The notes beneath the pieces were generated by a model that was not told the origin of the DNA, ran no database searches, and was given only the letters and a program-made list of their open reading frames with translations. DNA of 64,000 nucleotides, from positions 17,307,673 through 17,371,672 of the forward strand of contig NC_079912.1 in the NCBI RefSeq assembly GCF_024868665.1, in the 5' to 3' direction. Of this stretch, positions 1 to 50,796 are shown piece after piece. Source of the stretch: Triplophysa rosa. Taxonomy: Eukaryota > Chordata > Actinopteri > Cypriniformes > Nemacheilidae. Position 1 is the stretch's first letter. The number at the start of each line of letters is the position of its first letter. A program made the position numbers and the translations under genes.

Positions 1-84
1 CAGGCAACACCTCTAACGCCGATTGGATGGGCTCGCTATGCCCTGCGCTTACATCAATGCCGCTAAAGCACCTGGCTGTCCCCG
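1..84 (+). CDS. plcxd2: plcxd2 first visible coding exon (partial)
   Basis: Reading frame begins at base 3. The exon reads GNTSNADWMGSLCPALTS then MPLKHLAVPG and ends CCC G before GTGAGA, leaving one base for the next exon. It aligns with the NADWMASLPP...LAIPG segment of human PLCXD2. The start codon is upstream of the window. Confidence 0.88.
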
Positions 85-3000
85 GTGAGAGTGATTTGAC
101 CGAGTACGATAGTTTGTATTTGTTAGGGGTCCAATTAATGAATTAATTGATAAGTACTGGAATCCTACTATTTTATATACAAAGAGTTTGATTCCAAAAT
201 TTGATAACTCCGTTTTTAAAAAGTTTCAAAAATCACGTTTTTTTATTGTGCATTCCAATTAATACCAATCAAACTGCAGTTGGTTTGTTTTGATTTAAGC
301 CGTAATAACTGGAAGAAAATACAGCTAATTTACACAACAAAACACGATAACATAATAAAAAACGTGATTTTGAACAAATTTAGTGGATCTCATTTTGGAA
401 CCAAACTCTTCATATGTTCTTCCTATTATGTTTTTGCCCACAATGTGTCTGGGCGTCCCACAGTTTAAACTTGGGAGGACGATGGGAAATGTCAACCGCA
501 GCTCATGGAGAAGTCACGTGACATATTTTGGCTCTCTGTGGCACAATGTTAAACGCTCGATCTTTTATTAAACTCTAAAGCATAAATTAAAAAATGCATG
601 TAAACTCTGTGTACAGATGTGGCCACTAAATCCTAATGTAATCGAGCTGGCTGCGATATTTTTTAATGCGTAGCTTGTCCGTGAAGCACGGCTCTGGGAT
701 CAGTAGGAAATGCTGTTCGATCTAAAAGCAGTGCGAGTTTGAGTCGCTTATAATGTGCATTTGAAAAAGCAACACCCGTCAAACATGATCATTATAAATA
801 TACCTTATTATCATAAAAATACCTGATGAGGCTTGAGGAACAGTGATAAAAAAATGTCCATAGGCATTTCCTAGATTCTAGAACGTGTTATGGTCTTCTT
901 CTGCAGTGCGTATTTGAAGTTTCCGCACGAGAGCGCCCTCTGGCTTTCGGATGCAGCAGCATTTTCCCGTACTTCACTCAAAAGCTGTGCATAAATCACG
1001 TGATATTTATCGTCGGTTTATCGTGACAGCCCTAGTTTTAACATGTTTAAACAATAAAACAATGCAAGTTGGAGGGTGATGGGCATCTCTATTTTTATTA
1101 AAATAAAAGTACTTAAATTAATTTATGTAGTAATCCAGAACAAACCCTCGTTTGCTTTTCTTTCTCTGCTTTTCTCTTTTTTTTTTGCTTTTCTTACTCT
1201 TTTTGGCAATTGATGGAGGATGCCAAATATACCACATCACCACAAAAATATATTTTCTTCTTTTTTTCTGTGAATTAAATGCGACCTATTATGCTAAATT
1301 CATTTTTATGGTGTTTAAACAGAAATGTGTGTAAACAGCTGTCTTTTAGTCGTAAAATCGTAAAAATCACACATTCTTTTTAGTTTTGTGCCTTAAGTGA
1401 CATCAAGTGAACATAAAGGTGTCCCACACCATGGGGTGGTTTCCCAGTCAGACTAGTCCTAGACTAAAATAAATGTAAGAGCTGTCCAAACTGAAAACAA
1501 CTTGCACTGACATATCTTAAAATACCTTGTTGTCTCAAAAAGCACACAAGTAATGTTTTAGGAAGTAATGTTTACTAAAACTACTTAAATTTGCTAATTA
1601 AACTAAGGCCTAGTCCTGGTTTAAGCTAACCCCTGTCTGGGAAACCGCCCCCATGTGCGTGATGCCATCCGTGCATCTACGCATCTGTGTGTAGTTTAAG
1701 TTACACAATAGCTATGTATTTTTAACTATTGATATCTATTGGTAGCCTGAATTATGACGTTAACCAAACAGTGCTTGTGCCAATCTTAAAAACATATTTT
1801 ATGCCATTATTTCCTAGTAGTACATACCAAAGTAACTTCCTGTTTCTTTCTGTTTTAGGGTCTCACGATTCTTTTAGCTTCTGGGTGGATGAGCAAGCTC
1901 CAGTCGGCCCAGACCAAAAGGCATATGTGAAACACCTGGCTGCAGTGTTCCGTTTTCTGGCCAAGAAGGTGATGAAAAAATGGTCCATGACCCAGAACCT
2001 TACCTTCAGAGAACAGCTTGAGGGTGGGATTCGCTATTTTGACCTACGTGTATCTTCCAAACCAGGAGAACCAGGCCATGAGATATACTTTATTCACGGG
2101 CTGTTTGGACACAAAGTACGCGACGGCCTTCGCGACATCAACAATTTTCTGAACGCACACAGGAAAGAGGTTGTTTTTCTGGACTTTAATCACCATTATG
2201 CCATGAGGGAGGAGCATCATCGCTACTTGATCAGCATGCTGAAGGAGTTGTTTGGCCACAAGCTCTGCAAGATTGACGTGGTGGAGGAAATCACTCTGAA
2301 TTACCTGTGGGAGAACAGGTACCAGGTGAGATTAGGATGTGATTATGTGTAGATCTTACATATTTGGATGTCAGAATTGAGAATGAGCATCTTGGGCCAC
2401 TGGCAGGGTACACCCTGGATGGCCAGTCCTTCGGAGGGCTACATAAACATATTCCTTTGTATCAATACATACTGTACATTTATGACATATAAATTCATTC
2501 TAGATTATTAGTTATTTTTTTGAACATGACACTCCCATATAGTGAGATGTCCTGATTTATTCTTTCATCTGTGAGAAGCTATTATGAAAGTTAGTGCCCT
2601 TTAGATGAAAGGAACTGTGACGTTAAAAGAATATTTACTGAGTAAAACTGTTGTTTGAAAATGTATTCAGGACTTGATCACAGCTATTAACAGTCATACC
2701 GAAACTGACCCAGAATGGCGCGTTGAAAAACATCTCCTAAAAATGAAACATTACTACTAATAAAAAAATTGTATAAAGATCTTTCCAATTAGGAGGACAA
2801 AAAGTTAAAAACATTCATGAGCTTGCTGAGATTCCGATGGACTCAGGAAAACACAAATCAGCGAATGTTAGATGTGTTTTTTATCTAAATATGTGACATG
2901 GGAATAAACATGTTTATGTATTTTTTCATAATACCAGACTAGGAGACTTCTGGCAGTGTCACACTGATGGCTATTTGGGGTGGCAACTTCTCTTTGTGTG

Positions 3001-5810
3001 TCTGTGTGCGGCACCAGAGAACAGATATCACAATAGGATTAATGTCTCACTTCCTCTCTAATAGTGACAGACGTGCACAAATGATAAAAGTTGAGTGCTA
3101 GGATCTTTTGTACCCTGTAGGGCTGTTTGTGGGCACCTTGAGAGATGATTCACGTGTTCTTCCTTTATACTAATAATAAGCATACCTGTAAAGGATGTTA
3201 AGGGAAACATGGAAACATGTACAGGTCACAGTTTAAAGTTCAATAAGTTGAGCATCCAGAAGTCCAGAATTTAGAAATGAAAGGCCCACTGAACTACCTT
3301 GAATTAGCTTTGTTCGACTTATTGATGTAATTTCCTCTGAAACAGGAAATTTGGGTGAGACATTTTGAGTGGCTCCTGCCCTAAAATAGCCATTAGTGAG
3401 ACACGCACTAGATTCTGCAGATTCTAGAGTGCTTTTGATTGGTCAGAAAATGTTGATGAGAAGCTGAAGTGCTGAATGATGTCATCAATATTGTTGATTC
3501 ATTTCGGCGAAAGTGAAAGACTGTTTTGTATGCTTATATCTTGTAATTGTGAATTTTGTGAATGTTTTGGATCACACTGGTTTATAGATATCCTTAAGGT
3601 CAACATATGCATACTAAAGGTCAGAATACTTCCATTTTGATTGTGTGGAGACTTTAAGCCTGTGTATCACCAACTGGATTCTGCTGTGAGAACTGTGAAC
3701 AGTGTTTTTCTGTTAACCACATTTCTAGATTTGATCTAATGTTACTCTTAAAGCCCCACAAAAAACAAAACTCTCACACCCTGTTAGCATAGAAAACGTG
3801 CTCATTTAGCCTCTCAAGTTCGTGTTTGCTTTCCACAGGTCCTAGTGTTCTACCACCATCCATCTGCTGAGGGATGCCCTCTGATGTGGCCTGGTAGTAA
3901 AATTCCTGCTCCCTGGGCCAATACCACAGACACCAGCAAGCTCATCCAGTTCCTGGAGACCACGCTGGGTGAAAGAGCCCAGTATGGAAGCTTTCATGTG
4001 TCTCAGGCCATTCTAACACCACGTGTCAAGACTATAGCCAGAGGCCTAGTGCGGGGGCTACGAAACTACCTCGTGGAGAGGTGGGTGTTAGATTATTTTC
4101 TTCTATAAAAGCTGTTGTTTAGAAGACTTTTAGACCTGTATGTGCTATATCTGGGTAAAGTTTTGAAAAGCAAATGTATAAATAATGAACCACTAGGTGG
4201 CAGATTTGTTTCAGATAGAGGTTCTTGGTCTCATTGGCCTTTCCCTTCCATATTTGAGAGACCCCCCCTTCCAAATATAGATGGGATGTTTAGGACACAC
4301 ATAGTGTATCACAGTATCTATCACAGTAGTTGCTCATGAAATGTCAATGATAGGATATAAAACTATTCTTAATGTAATCCAAACAAATTGAGTCATCTTC
4401 AATAAATCACATTAATGAGAGAAGCTCCTTTTTACTAATTCACCCTTGAGCTGCGCTAACTCGCAAAGAATTATGTGGTTTATTTTTATCATGCAGACAC
4501 ACGCGGTTCAAGTGTGAGAATGTGTAAGTAATCTAAAACTTGGTAACACTTCAGTATAGGTTTATACTGTTTATTAGTACATATAAAGCACATAATTCTG
4601 CATGACCATACTCTACATCCCTAATCCTACCCAATACCTAAACCTAACAACTACCGTACTAACAATTAATAAGCAACGAATTAAGAGTTTATCGGGGGAA
4701 AAGTCGTAGTTAATGTTTTTTTAATAGCGAGAATTGCCCCCTATGCTGAAGTGTGACCTAAAACTTTAACTAATATAAAAAAGGAAAGGAATAAAATAGG
4801 TACTTATTTACTTAAATCTAGTATATACTGCAGAATTAAAGGGATAGTTCATTCATAAATTAAAAGTCTGTCATCATTTACTCACCCTCAGGTTGTTTCA
4901 AACCTGTATAAATGTCTTTGTTTCAATGAACACAGAGAAAGATATTTTTAAGATTGTTAGATGATGTCCCAGAACTGAAAATGACTAACATTCTTCCAAA
5001 TATCTTTCGCTGTGTTCATCGGAACAAAGTCATCTATACAGGTATGAAATTACAGAAGGGTGAGTAAATGATGACAGAATTGTCATTTTTGGGTGAACTA
5101 TCCCTTTAATAATAATTTGTGGTGTGTCTAAGCGGACATCCTACTAAGAATGCCGTATCGGAGGAAGCCGTTTAATTCCGCCCGAGTGTGGAAATGGGAT
5201 TGTTTATTATTCCAGGCTAAACGCAGTCTGAGCGTCTCATTTCCTGGTTTTGTCTAGGGCGCTGTTATGGATGACTGTGTGGAGGTTATTTCTAGTCACA
5301 GCTGATTCTGCTTAAACTAACACATGCTAATAGTTTAACAGTTTGTTGCAGATGTGTGAAGTGATCATTTTGTCAAGTGCATGACTGTACATTTACATTT
5401 TGTGCATTTGTCAGATTTTTCTATTTTGCATGCTATACATTTTGCATTTTCTGGGAATCAAACCAATGATCGTGTGAGATTGCTTTCCGTTAGACAGTAA
5501 TGCATAGGAGAAAGTGGCACCGGTTGCAGGTCAGACTCAAAACTTCAGCACCTCCACATGAGCAATGTGTCAAGGTCGTGTGTGCCAACCACTGCACCAA
5601 TGATGTTGTTTTTGATTGTGTATAATGCTCTACTTCTGTCACAGGAACCTTCCAACTATAATGATGTGGGTGGAGGCGCAGAAGCCCGGCGTTAATGGAG
5701 TCAATATCATCACCTCAGACTTTGTAGAGCTTGTGGACTTTGCCAACACAGTCATTAGACTAAATAATCTCCTCCTTCAGGATCGGAAAGGCACAGGATA
5801 TTCTCCGTGA
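1..5810 (+). CDS. plcxd2: PI-PLC X domain-containing protein 2 (four exons joined, 5' partial)
   Basis: Seen: exons 1..84 (partial), 1859..2325, 3839..4080 and 5645..5810 join in phase and give 318 residues to a TGA stop. Motifs in order are NADWM near the edge, GSHDSF, TQNLTFREQLE, GIRYFDLRVSSKPG, YFIHGLFG, FLDFNHHYAM, KIPAPWANTT, FHVSQAILTPRVKTIARGL and GVNIITSDFV. Family knowledge: PLCXD proteins carry only the X half of the PI-PLC TIM barrel. The His of SHDS and the His of FIHG correspond to the two catalytic histidines of bacterial PI-PLCs, and both are present, so the protein looks catalytically intact. The match is closest to human PLCXD2, and the neighbouring phldb2 agrees with human 3q13 gene order. 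The protein is probably cytosolic or membrane-peripheral: no signal peptide is visible, but the true N-terminus lies left of the window. Confidence 0.93.
182..411. repeat. Palindromic MITE-like repeat, copy 1 (plcxd2 intron 1)
   Basis: Ends are an inverted repeat, AAGAGTTTGATTCCAAAAT on the left and ATTTTGGAACCAAACTCTT on the right. The whole block matches the reverse complement of 41784-41993. AT-rich with no coding capacity; superfamily not determined. Confidence 0.75.
1433..1651. mobile_element. MITE with GGGGYGGTTTCCCAG termini
   Basis: Left end GGGGTGGTTTCCCAG and right end CTGGGAAACCGCCCC form an imperfect inverted repeat. CAT flanks both sides (1430-1432 and 1652-1654), a possible 3-bp target duplication of PIF/Harbinger type. 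No coding capacity. Confidence 0.7.
1859..2325 (+). CDS. plcxd2: plcxd2 exon with catalytic X-domain core
   Basis: Acceptor TGTTTTAG at 1851-1858, entry after one base (completing the Gly of GSHDSF), donor CAG|GTGAGA at 2325/2326. It encodes 155 residues with both catalytic His motifs (SHDS, FIHG), the FDLR motif and the LDFNHHY strand. The open frame extends upstream to an intronic ATG at 1729, but the acceptor and homology fix the exon start at 1859. Confidence 0.93.
3839..4080 (+). CDS. plcxd2: plcxd2 exon, C-terminal half of X domain
   Basis: Acceptor TTTCCACAG, phase-0 entry, donor GAGAG|GTGGGT with two bases carried over. Encodes VLVFYHHPSAEG..., KIPAPWANTT and FHVSQAILTPRVKTIARGL, all conserved in PLCXD2. 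Confidence 0.92.
4541..4758. repeat. Foldback repeat with TGGTAACACTTCAGTAT end
   Basis: Left end TGGTAACACTTCAGTAT and right end ATGCTGAAGTGTGACC are imperfect inverted repeats, a common teleost MITE signature. Lies in the last plcxd2 intron (4081-5644). Confidence 0.65.
4836..5109. mobile_element. Angel-like palindromic MITE, full copy
   Basis: Starts TTAAAGGGATAGTTCATTC and ends GGGTGAACTATCCCTTTAA. The halves are near-perfect inverted repeats around a short centre. TTAA at both ends fits the target-site preference. The Angel name is from memory of cyprinid literature, not a search. Confidence 0.8.
5645..5810 (+). CDS. plcxd2: plcxd2 terminal coding exon
   Basis: Acceptor CTGTCACAG. The first base completes an Arg codon, followed by NLPTIMMWVEAQKPG and GVNIITSDFVELVDFA, then a variable tail ending GTGYSP and TGA at 5808-5810. 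NLPxIMxWVxxQKPGxxGVNIITSDFV is the conserved PLCXD2 C-terminus. Confidence 0.92.
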
Positions 5811-6160
5811 CCTTAAAGCATCGGTCCTATTGGATTATCAACAAAGGCTGAAGGTGTGATGGCCATCAAGACCAGCAATCACACACAACATTATGGGATA
5901 TGTAAATACTTTCAAGATCACTATCGACTGTATGCTAAATATGGAGAAGCTGATACCTTTGACCATATGGGCTCCAAATGTATAGTTTATTTTTAGCTAC
6001 ACAGCCTTTAGTGCCATCAGACTGACACCAGTGAGCTGCTAATATCGGTGGAAATTCAAAAAATGATAGTTCTGTTATCTTCTTTAGCAAATACGTCTGC
6101 ATTTAAATGTGTTTGCTTGTAATTATTTATTGTTATTTATTACATTTTAAAGTATGTTTT

Positions 6161-6166
6161 AATAAA
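6161..6166 (+). promoter_or_regulatory. Poly(A) signal of plcxd2
   Basis: Canonical AATAAA in AT-rich DNA, 351 bases after the plcxd2 stop, giving a compact 3' UTR. A second AATAAA at 6539-6544 is a possible distal signal. Confidence 0.6.
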
Positions 6167-6184
6167 CATTAAAGTTTATTTTGT

Positions 6185-8640
6185 GATACAGAATATGTTA
6201 TACGGTTAAGCCGGTTTACAGTCCAAGAAAAAACATGGTCACTTTGTCTTATGTTAGCTTAGGGGTTTCACGTGTTTTCATGGAAAACCTGGAAATATCA
6301 GGGAATTTTACTTGTGTTTTCGAGGCCTAAAAATTTCTCAAGAAAAGGAAATAATTCATTTGAGTTGGGATTTCTTTGATAAAAAGTCCATATTAGTGAT
6401 CCAGTAAATTGAATGTTTTAACAATGGCTATTGTTGCTTTCCTCGTGTGACCCCGGGCCCGGAGTGTCCGGTCTTTGTGTTTTTTCTCAGTGGAAGAAGT
6501 GGACCACAGTGAAGCTCTTTTTGACAGCTGGTCTGAACAATAAATAGTTTCTATACTTTGTGTTTACTCCTGTCCGAACTTTAAAAAAAATGATATGACC
6601 AATACTAAAATGTATATATGTAATAACAAACATATTTTTTATCTATATATTAAAAATTACAGATTCACATTATGCTAACAAGAAATGGGAGGAGTGTATT
6701 TGTCGTGGAAATTACGTAAGACACCATTTTGTTCTTTGGGATGAAATATGACCAGGTCGTGGTGTTTTGTGTAATTCACCCCAAATAGGCCAAAAAGGTT
6801 TTGAATGAGAATTCTTTTTTATTATTCATAGTCTTTTGCTTTTCAGGACTAAACATGCCTTTACCAGTATTCACAAAAACAATGTGACGTATACATCAAG
6901 AGGATGTGCATATGCATGCAGAGTGCTAGAAAATTCTTTCAGGCCTTCCGTTGTGTGACGTTCATTCTGATGGCAGTTTTCGGGGGGTCTTTGGGATGGG
7001 AAAAGCATCAGATAATGATCAAGACCATGTGAAAGAATCTACACACAGCATTTGCAACAAATGAAGACATAATTATGCGCACAAAGCACAAAACGAGGTA
7101 TGTATAAGAGATTTAATCTACACAGCTGTTCTCTTTCTCCCTGTGTTAAATATATTTTGTTCTGTAGACTCCCTGCTTTCACAAAGCAAGACTTTTACTT
7201 GTAGTTCACAGTGTAGCAGCCCTTAAAACAGAAAGACAGAAGTCCTAAAATCTTCAAACACAAGTGAAACACAAATCCTTTCTTACAAATAGATCTAAAG
7301 TGTACAATTTAATCTTATGTTCTCTCCATGAAAATTGTGCCAGTGGTTTTTTAAAGACCTTAATAGCCAAATTCCTTCTCTCCATGCCTTCTTTCACACC
7401 CTGAGCTCTCCCGTTCTACACTCCCACACTTCTTCTCATTGTGTGTGCAGCCAAGGTTTCAGATTCTGAAAGAATGTTAGGGGTTGTTTGTTCATGTCGC
7501 CAAAAATGCAGTAGCTTACAGTATATAGAGGGACAGTAGCTGCCCTGTAATTACTCACCGTTGTGGCCTTGTGGGTATGGACTGCTAGAGAGGACATCTG
7601 TCAGTGTTTCTTTCCTCTGACTTGCATGATGCTCGAAGCTTCTGTCTCATTTGAGGTTCCTGCTGGGTTCTCCTGGTCTCCGGGCAGAGCAGGCTGTGGG
7701 CAGCATAGTCCACTCCAGGGCCACTGGGAATCTGAAAGCTCTTCCAAAGTCATCCTGCTCTCCATTCTTTTTGTTTGTACAGCTCATTTGCAGCTTAGTA
7801 GAGGGTAATGATGCAATTCTAAAGCGGTTTTTAGACAAACAAATATGGATGCAAGAAGCAGGTGATTGCACACTGCTAGTGTCATGCCAACTAAGTGTGT
7901 GCATGGATTTGTGTTCTGCGATGAAGTAAACTTCACGAGCGTGCGCTGCAGCATCCTGTTTACCAAAAGAACTCAACCACACCTCTAATCAAAAACTGGA
8001 TGCATGCAGCGGTGGTGAGTGAAAGTGCAGGAAACTCAAACTGTGCATGATGGTGTATGTATGTTGATGAACCATTGCCATTGACTTTTATCCAGCTGGT
8101 TGTTTTTGTTGCTTTTTATGTTTAGTTATTCTGTTTTTTATTATATTTTAGAGTGTCTAGCAGGAGAATATTCAAACAATGTCTTATTAGGCAAATATAA
8201 ACCAATCCCTGTTACTTTTAGTCATTAAGTATATCGAACAGGGGGTATGAACAATTGGGAAAGTAGGCTATTTGGTTGGGGGATCTTTGCCCTGCTTAAA
8301 ATCAATGCAAATTCTAATGGTTTCCATTACAAAACCGTTATGAACCATCAGATGTTCAATATTAAAACCAACATCTCTTTAAAACGTTCTTACACATTTT
8401 CAGGGCCTTGTTCAAGTAGGTTCAAGTAACCCAACGCATTACCAGCAGGGTAACTCAGACACAATGTTTGTTTCCAAAATTCTTATCAGAACCATTAAAT
8501 CTCTTCATATTTCTGTAATGCTTTTTGTAGTTTTTCCCAGCAGGGTGTGAAGTAACGATGACAAATTAAGAATGATTTAAACGTGTCTCGTGATTTAGTG
8601 CATATGTCACTCCTATCCTACTCCTAACCGTTTTAATGTA
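6185..8640. other. Intergenic stretch between plcxd2 and phldb2
   Basis: About 2.4 kb. Short overlapping ORFs around 7560-7980 on both strands lack splice-site or motif support. No convincing gene, RNA or complete repeat is seen. Confidence 0.5.
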
Positions 8641-8968
8641 GGCGTCAGCTATAGTTGGTTTTGTTCTCCACGCGCCGGCGGCTCCAGTGCGCATGCGTGC
8701 GTCAGAGTGATGTCCCGTTCCAGCTGTGGCGCATTCCACAGCACAGCGGAGTCGCGCGCTGGCCAAGTGCGACAGGACAGCGCCGTTACTCCCCGAAGAT
8801 CCACAGGAATTGTTTCTTGTCCCTCATTTGAATTTAACTTAATGTAACTTTCAGCTAAAACTTTCTAGGCATAAAAGAAAGAAACTATTTTGTACTTTAG
8901 GAAGCGCACAGGATCTGAAGGGGAGAGCTTCGCACCTTTAGAAAGTTTCTCAGGAACTGCTATTGAAA
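8641..8968 (+). promoter_or_regulatory. phldb2: GC-rich promoter / 5' UTR region of phldb2
   Basis: GC- and CpG-rich relative to the AT-rich surroundings, especially 8665-8790. It contains TGCGCATGCG at 8688-8697, an NRF1-type core, and no TATA box, as expected for a CpG-type vertebrate promoter. It leads directly into the predicted first coding exon. TACTTTAG ending at 8900 could instead be an acceptor for a 5' UTR exon. Confidence 0.5.
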
Positions 8969-46824
<37,856 letters not shown>

Positions 46825-47960
46825 AGGTTGTTCAACAGCAGTGGAACGTGTGCAGCATGTGGATTAAAACCAAGAGACTTATTCCACGCTCTTTCCTTTG
46901 CTGGCTTTAGTACTGACCACTTAACGCTAGACTGATTTTATCTGTTGCTATTATTCTTCTCTTATCTTTTATGATCTATTTTTGACCTGTTCTCACTCCA
47001 CGGAGTGTTCTTCTCACCTGCCTTTACCCAACTTGAACTTTTACTTGGCAGCCCAGAGGACGGAGCACATATCCTATAATTACAAATGCAAGTGTGTGTC
47101 CTGTACGTGTGTATAAAATGTGTTATATGATATTCGGTGCCAATGTGCCACGTTGTGTGTGGTCTGTTTGTTAGCTTGTGTACAGGGCCTCGGGGACACA
47201 CACTTTATATCCATAAACAGTTGTCAGCTGTTCTGCCAAAGACGAGAACACACTGTTCACATGCTGCAGAGAGTTTATGTATAGATGCATGTGGATTTAG
47301 TGCCTTCAGTTTTGTATTATGCTGATATTCCGTTATACTCGATTTGATACTCAGAGGTGCTATACGGCATACAAATATGTTGTTATATTCAAGATGTCCT
47401 AAGTTTGTGTTTGAAAGCTGTTCCAACACTTCAGTTATTCATTATAGCAGTCTTCAGTAACACTAAAGCTGCCTGGAATTCAGGTATTACACTCCAAAGG
47501 TTAAATACCACTTTCTTTGTTAAATTTGGGCACACGGAAGCCCAGTTTTTCCGATATGTTTGAGATATTTTCATGTTTTAATCAGTGCATAATTTCAATA
47601 TTTAGTGCTTTTTGGCCCATTTTCAGGCTATGATTACTTCTATTTCGTTTGCAGAAAATATTCTGTAGCACCACATGTGCCAGATGTCATCGGACACCAT
47701 TAAACCATGGAAATTTGGTAAAGATTGGTTAAGATTTCCATTTTCCGGTTAAACCTTTATTACAGCTCAAACTGGATTTAAACTAGCTTCGTTACGACCA
47801 GCAGGGGGCGACACCTGTATGATATTTATATGCTCCACACAAGCCTAATCTGTGAATGATCCTGTGGTATATTTTTAAAGAATTGACTATCATGTTCATA
47901 ATCACTTATGCAAGTATTTATACTTTACCGTGCATGCGCCTTTATTTTTGCATGCAGCAA

Positions 47961-47966
47961 AATAAA
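47961..47966 (+). promoter_or_regulatory. Candidate proximal poly(A) signal of phldb2
   Basis: AATAAA about 1.1 kb after the stop codon. T-rich sequence follows from about 47995. Confidence 0.4.
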
Positions 47967-48467
47967 GCAAATGTATATTGTTGTTATGATTCATTTGCAT
48001 TTTTCCTCTGCAAGGGATTTATGTTCTTCTATGTAGTCATGTTATCTCTCTCTCCTCAGGCAAACAAGTTTAAACACGAAATCAAATGAAGGATTTGAGC
48101 ATGGAGAGTAGATTTGTTAGGTTGCTTTAAAGATTGGGATGTTCTTCCGAACGTGATTACGAACTCAACAGATAAACTGACACGCATAAAGCAGATGGAA
48201 TATTTACACGTGCATTATCATTTAAACATGCCCCAACCACGTGACGTGCGTGTTTGTACCGTTGAACCCTACAGGCATGTTCACATCCTTGTTAGGATTT
48301 GAATACTGCATAACATCATTCGTGTTATGACTAATGTTATGGTTTTTTTTTTTGAGAATGCTGTTCCTTAAACTCACATGTTCGTTTTGATTAAAGCATG
48401 CACAAGGATTTTAAGCGCACTTTCACAGGGAGGTGTTTGAACCGCTGTGTTCCCATCCCATGATCCA

Positions 48468-48473
48468 AATAAA
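48468..48473 (+). promoter_or_regulatory. Candidate distal poly(A) signal of phldb2
   Basis: AATAAA about 1.65 kb after the stop codon, with T/C-rich downstream sequence. Confidence 0.5.
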
Positions 48474-48922
48474 ACATCAACTCCCCCTCTTCCGACTTCC
48501 CGCTGTCTTTAGTGCAGTCCATCATCTTCCTCTTTTTGTCCCCCTAATTTCTCATCATCTCTTTGTTGTGGCAAAATCTTTTTGGTAATGCATCCTGCAG
48601 GTGCATGCAGACACACTTGTGTGCGCGCATCTCTCAGCATAATAAATGAACGCATTGAACTCAACCTTAGCGGGGAAGCAGCGATTGGACCCCATGTTGT
48701 AAAGCGGTGTCCTGTCAATTTGGAGATAATTGATGTCGGGGAAAATCAGACTCAAACACATTTATGCAGCGCTGTCAGTCCCCAGAGAATACACATACGG
48801 AATGTCATTTTCTTTAAGGATGATCCCAAGGGAACTTGCTCGCGTTTGGAACCCCGTCATCCCCTCTCGCCCTGAGGCAGGGATGATACGTCGGAGAAAG
48901 ACTCTTTAGGACTGAAACATTC

Positions 48923-49428
48923 GCTGCGTCCGAAATCGCCTACTTCCATACTATATAGTAGGCGAAAATGACTATGAGTCATAAATAGTATGCCCGAAGC
49001 ATGCAAAAAACAGTAAGCGAAAAATACCCGGATGGTCTACTACTTCCGCCGAGATTCGTGAGTGTGGATCGGATGGACACTCCTCTATCCCATGATGCAA
49101 CGGGAGCTGAGCAACGGTAAAATTTCAAAAGTAAATCAAATAAATATAGCGGTAAACTTTAAGGCGGACGTCCGTTTTTAATGTGAGTGCCAATAAATGA
49201 ATTTTCTCGTGACTAAATTATGTTTTTATCAACTCTCACGTGTAGGTTGTTGTTAATACGTCATAGGTCAAAGAGCATACGGGTCACATGACCATAAAAC
49301 ATGGCGGACGCAGACTGTCCGAAATGTATTCATACTACTCCCACTCATACTATATAGCACGTACTATTACAAATAGTACTTATTCAAATTCAGTACGTAC
49401 TGTCACAGTATGCGATTTCGGACGCAGC
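48923..49428. mobile_element. MITE with perfect 17-bp GCTGCGTCCGAAATCGC termini
   Basis: Left GCTGCGTCCGAAATCGC and right GCGATTTCGGACGCAGC are exact inverted repeats 506 bp apart. The next bases (CTACT / AGTAT) and ATACTATATAG words continue the symmetry. No clear target duplication. Downstream of phldb2. Confidence 0.8.
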
Positions 49429-50796
49429 CATATACTGTAGGTTATGTACGCATGTGAAGCAAAAGTTTGGAAAGTAAATAAAATACAAATGACAGTGGTT
49501 TCCATTTAAAGCAACACAATTCCCATTAAGCGTTATGTGATGGTTTTGATGTTTCTTTTAGCATGGTTGCTGGTTGTGCATACTGCGCGATTCAGTAACT
49601 AGTGTGCGTCCTTAAAATATCTTCTGTCCGTTTTTCAATTCAATTCATTTGAGTTTATTTCAGTTTATCTAGCTATTGACACGGTGGAGCACAGTTTCAA
49701 GAGAAACTTGGACAAGTTAGCAAGTTTGTTAAATAAAACATGTTTATAGCTACCTGCGCTGTACAGCACATCCGTTTTGTTATTGTCAGTGTTACACATG
49801 TGCGCTTAAGGTGGAATATAATTACGTCACTAGTGGCACTAGACAAAAATGTCAAAAAGAATGATTTTCACACTCATTTCCTGAATCCAACTCATACAGT
49901 TTCAGGGTGTACATTGATAGGTCTCGAGTGACGTTATTATTAACCCTCAGCTCAGACCCCCACCCCTTCACACAAAGCATGAATATTTAATCCTGGATAT
50001 TTTAGTTAATAGGAGAATTGGAGATTTAGCTGAAGAAATGATAGGTAAGGGATGCACACGGCAATGACTCAACGTCAGGCATCCCAGCTGCTGTTACTGT
50101 TTGGTTGCTTGTGTCTAAACTGACTTCAGGCAGTTCATCTGCAAGTGAACTTGACCTCAAGCCTTTGTGTCTGTGGCAGCCGTTTTGATGGGTTCACTCA
50201 ATGGGGAAGGGGGCACATAGTGTACGTATAGTGGGGGGGTAATTTAGCCTCACCCTTTTTTGTGTTCATGGTGGTCCACACATGGGGGTATGGTGGGGGG
50301 GCCCAGCTGGTGTGTCCAGCTGCAGTGTCAGATAAGCCTTTTCCTGTACTGTTGTGGTTTGATTGGTGTCTGCTGAGGGGCTCTTTTCTATGGAGACAGA
50401 GACAGAGGTGTACCCCTCAAACATAAACACATTCGGGACAAAGTACACAGATTTTCTGCTCAAATCACATGACTTTTTAACGTGCTCCATATCAGATGCT
50501 GATGTAAACAATAATGCTCTTACACTGACCCATATGTGCAAATATGTTGGGGTATTCGTCATCACATTAACAACAAATTTGACTATAAATATTGTTAATG
50601 TATGAAATTACAATGCAACCTTGTTAACACTTACAAAAAAGTCAATTCAAATGTTCTATTAGTATGAAATAATAAGTACACTTTTAGTCTACTTTCTTTG
50701 TACTTCCCAGAAAAACATACTTGTAAACTAGTTTATTGTAAAAGTTAACAACTGTTGCATTAAAGTAACACTTTAAAGTCCCAAGTAGTATTGAAG

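Larger units (their letters stand above)
46825..48490 (+). other. phldb2: phldb2 3' UTR (approximate)
   Basis: No splice-supported coding after the TAG. AT-rich sequence with AATAAA at 47961-47966 (proximal) and 48468-48473 (distal). The distal one is followed within 30-50 bases by T/C-rich sequence, as expected at a cleavage site. Confidence 0.5.

Noticed and set aside
1729..1858. Upstream ATG extension of the plcxd2 exon 2 frame
   Set aside because: Intronic; the TGTTTTAG acceptor and the split Gly of GSHDSF set the exon start at 1859.
7560..7982. Overlapping short frames on both strands between plcxd2 and phldb2
   Set aside because: No splice sites, domains or codon bias; both strands are open equally.
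48582..48875. 97-codon frame after phldb2 with overlapping antisense frames
   Set aside because: No homology, and it lies in or just past the 3' end of phldb2. Possibly a conserved noncoding block, but I cannot show it.
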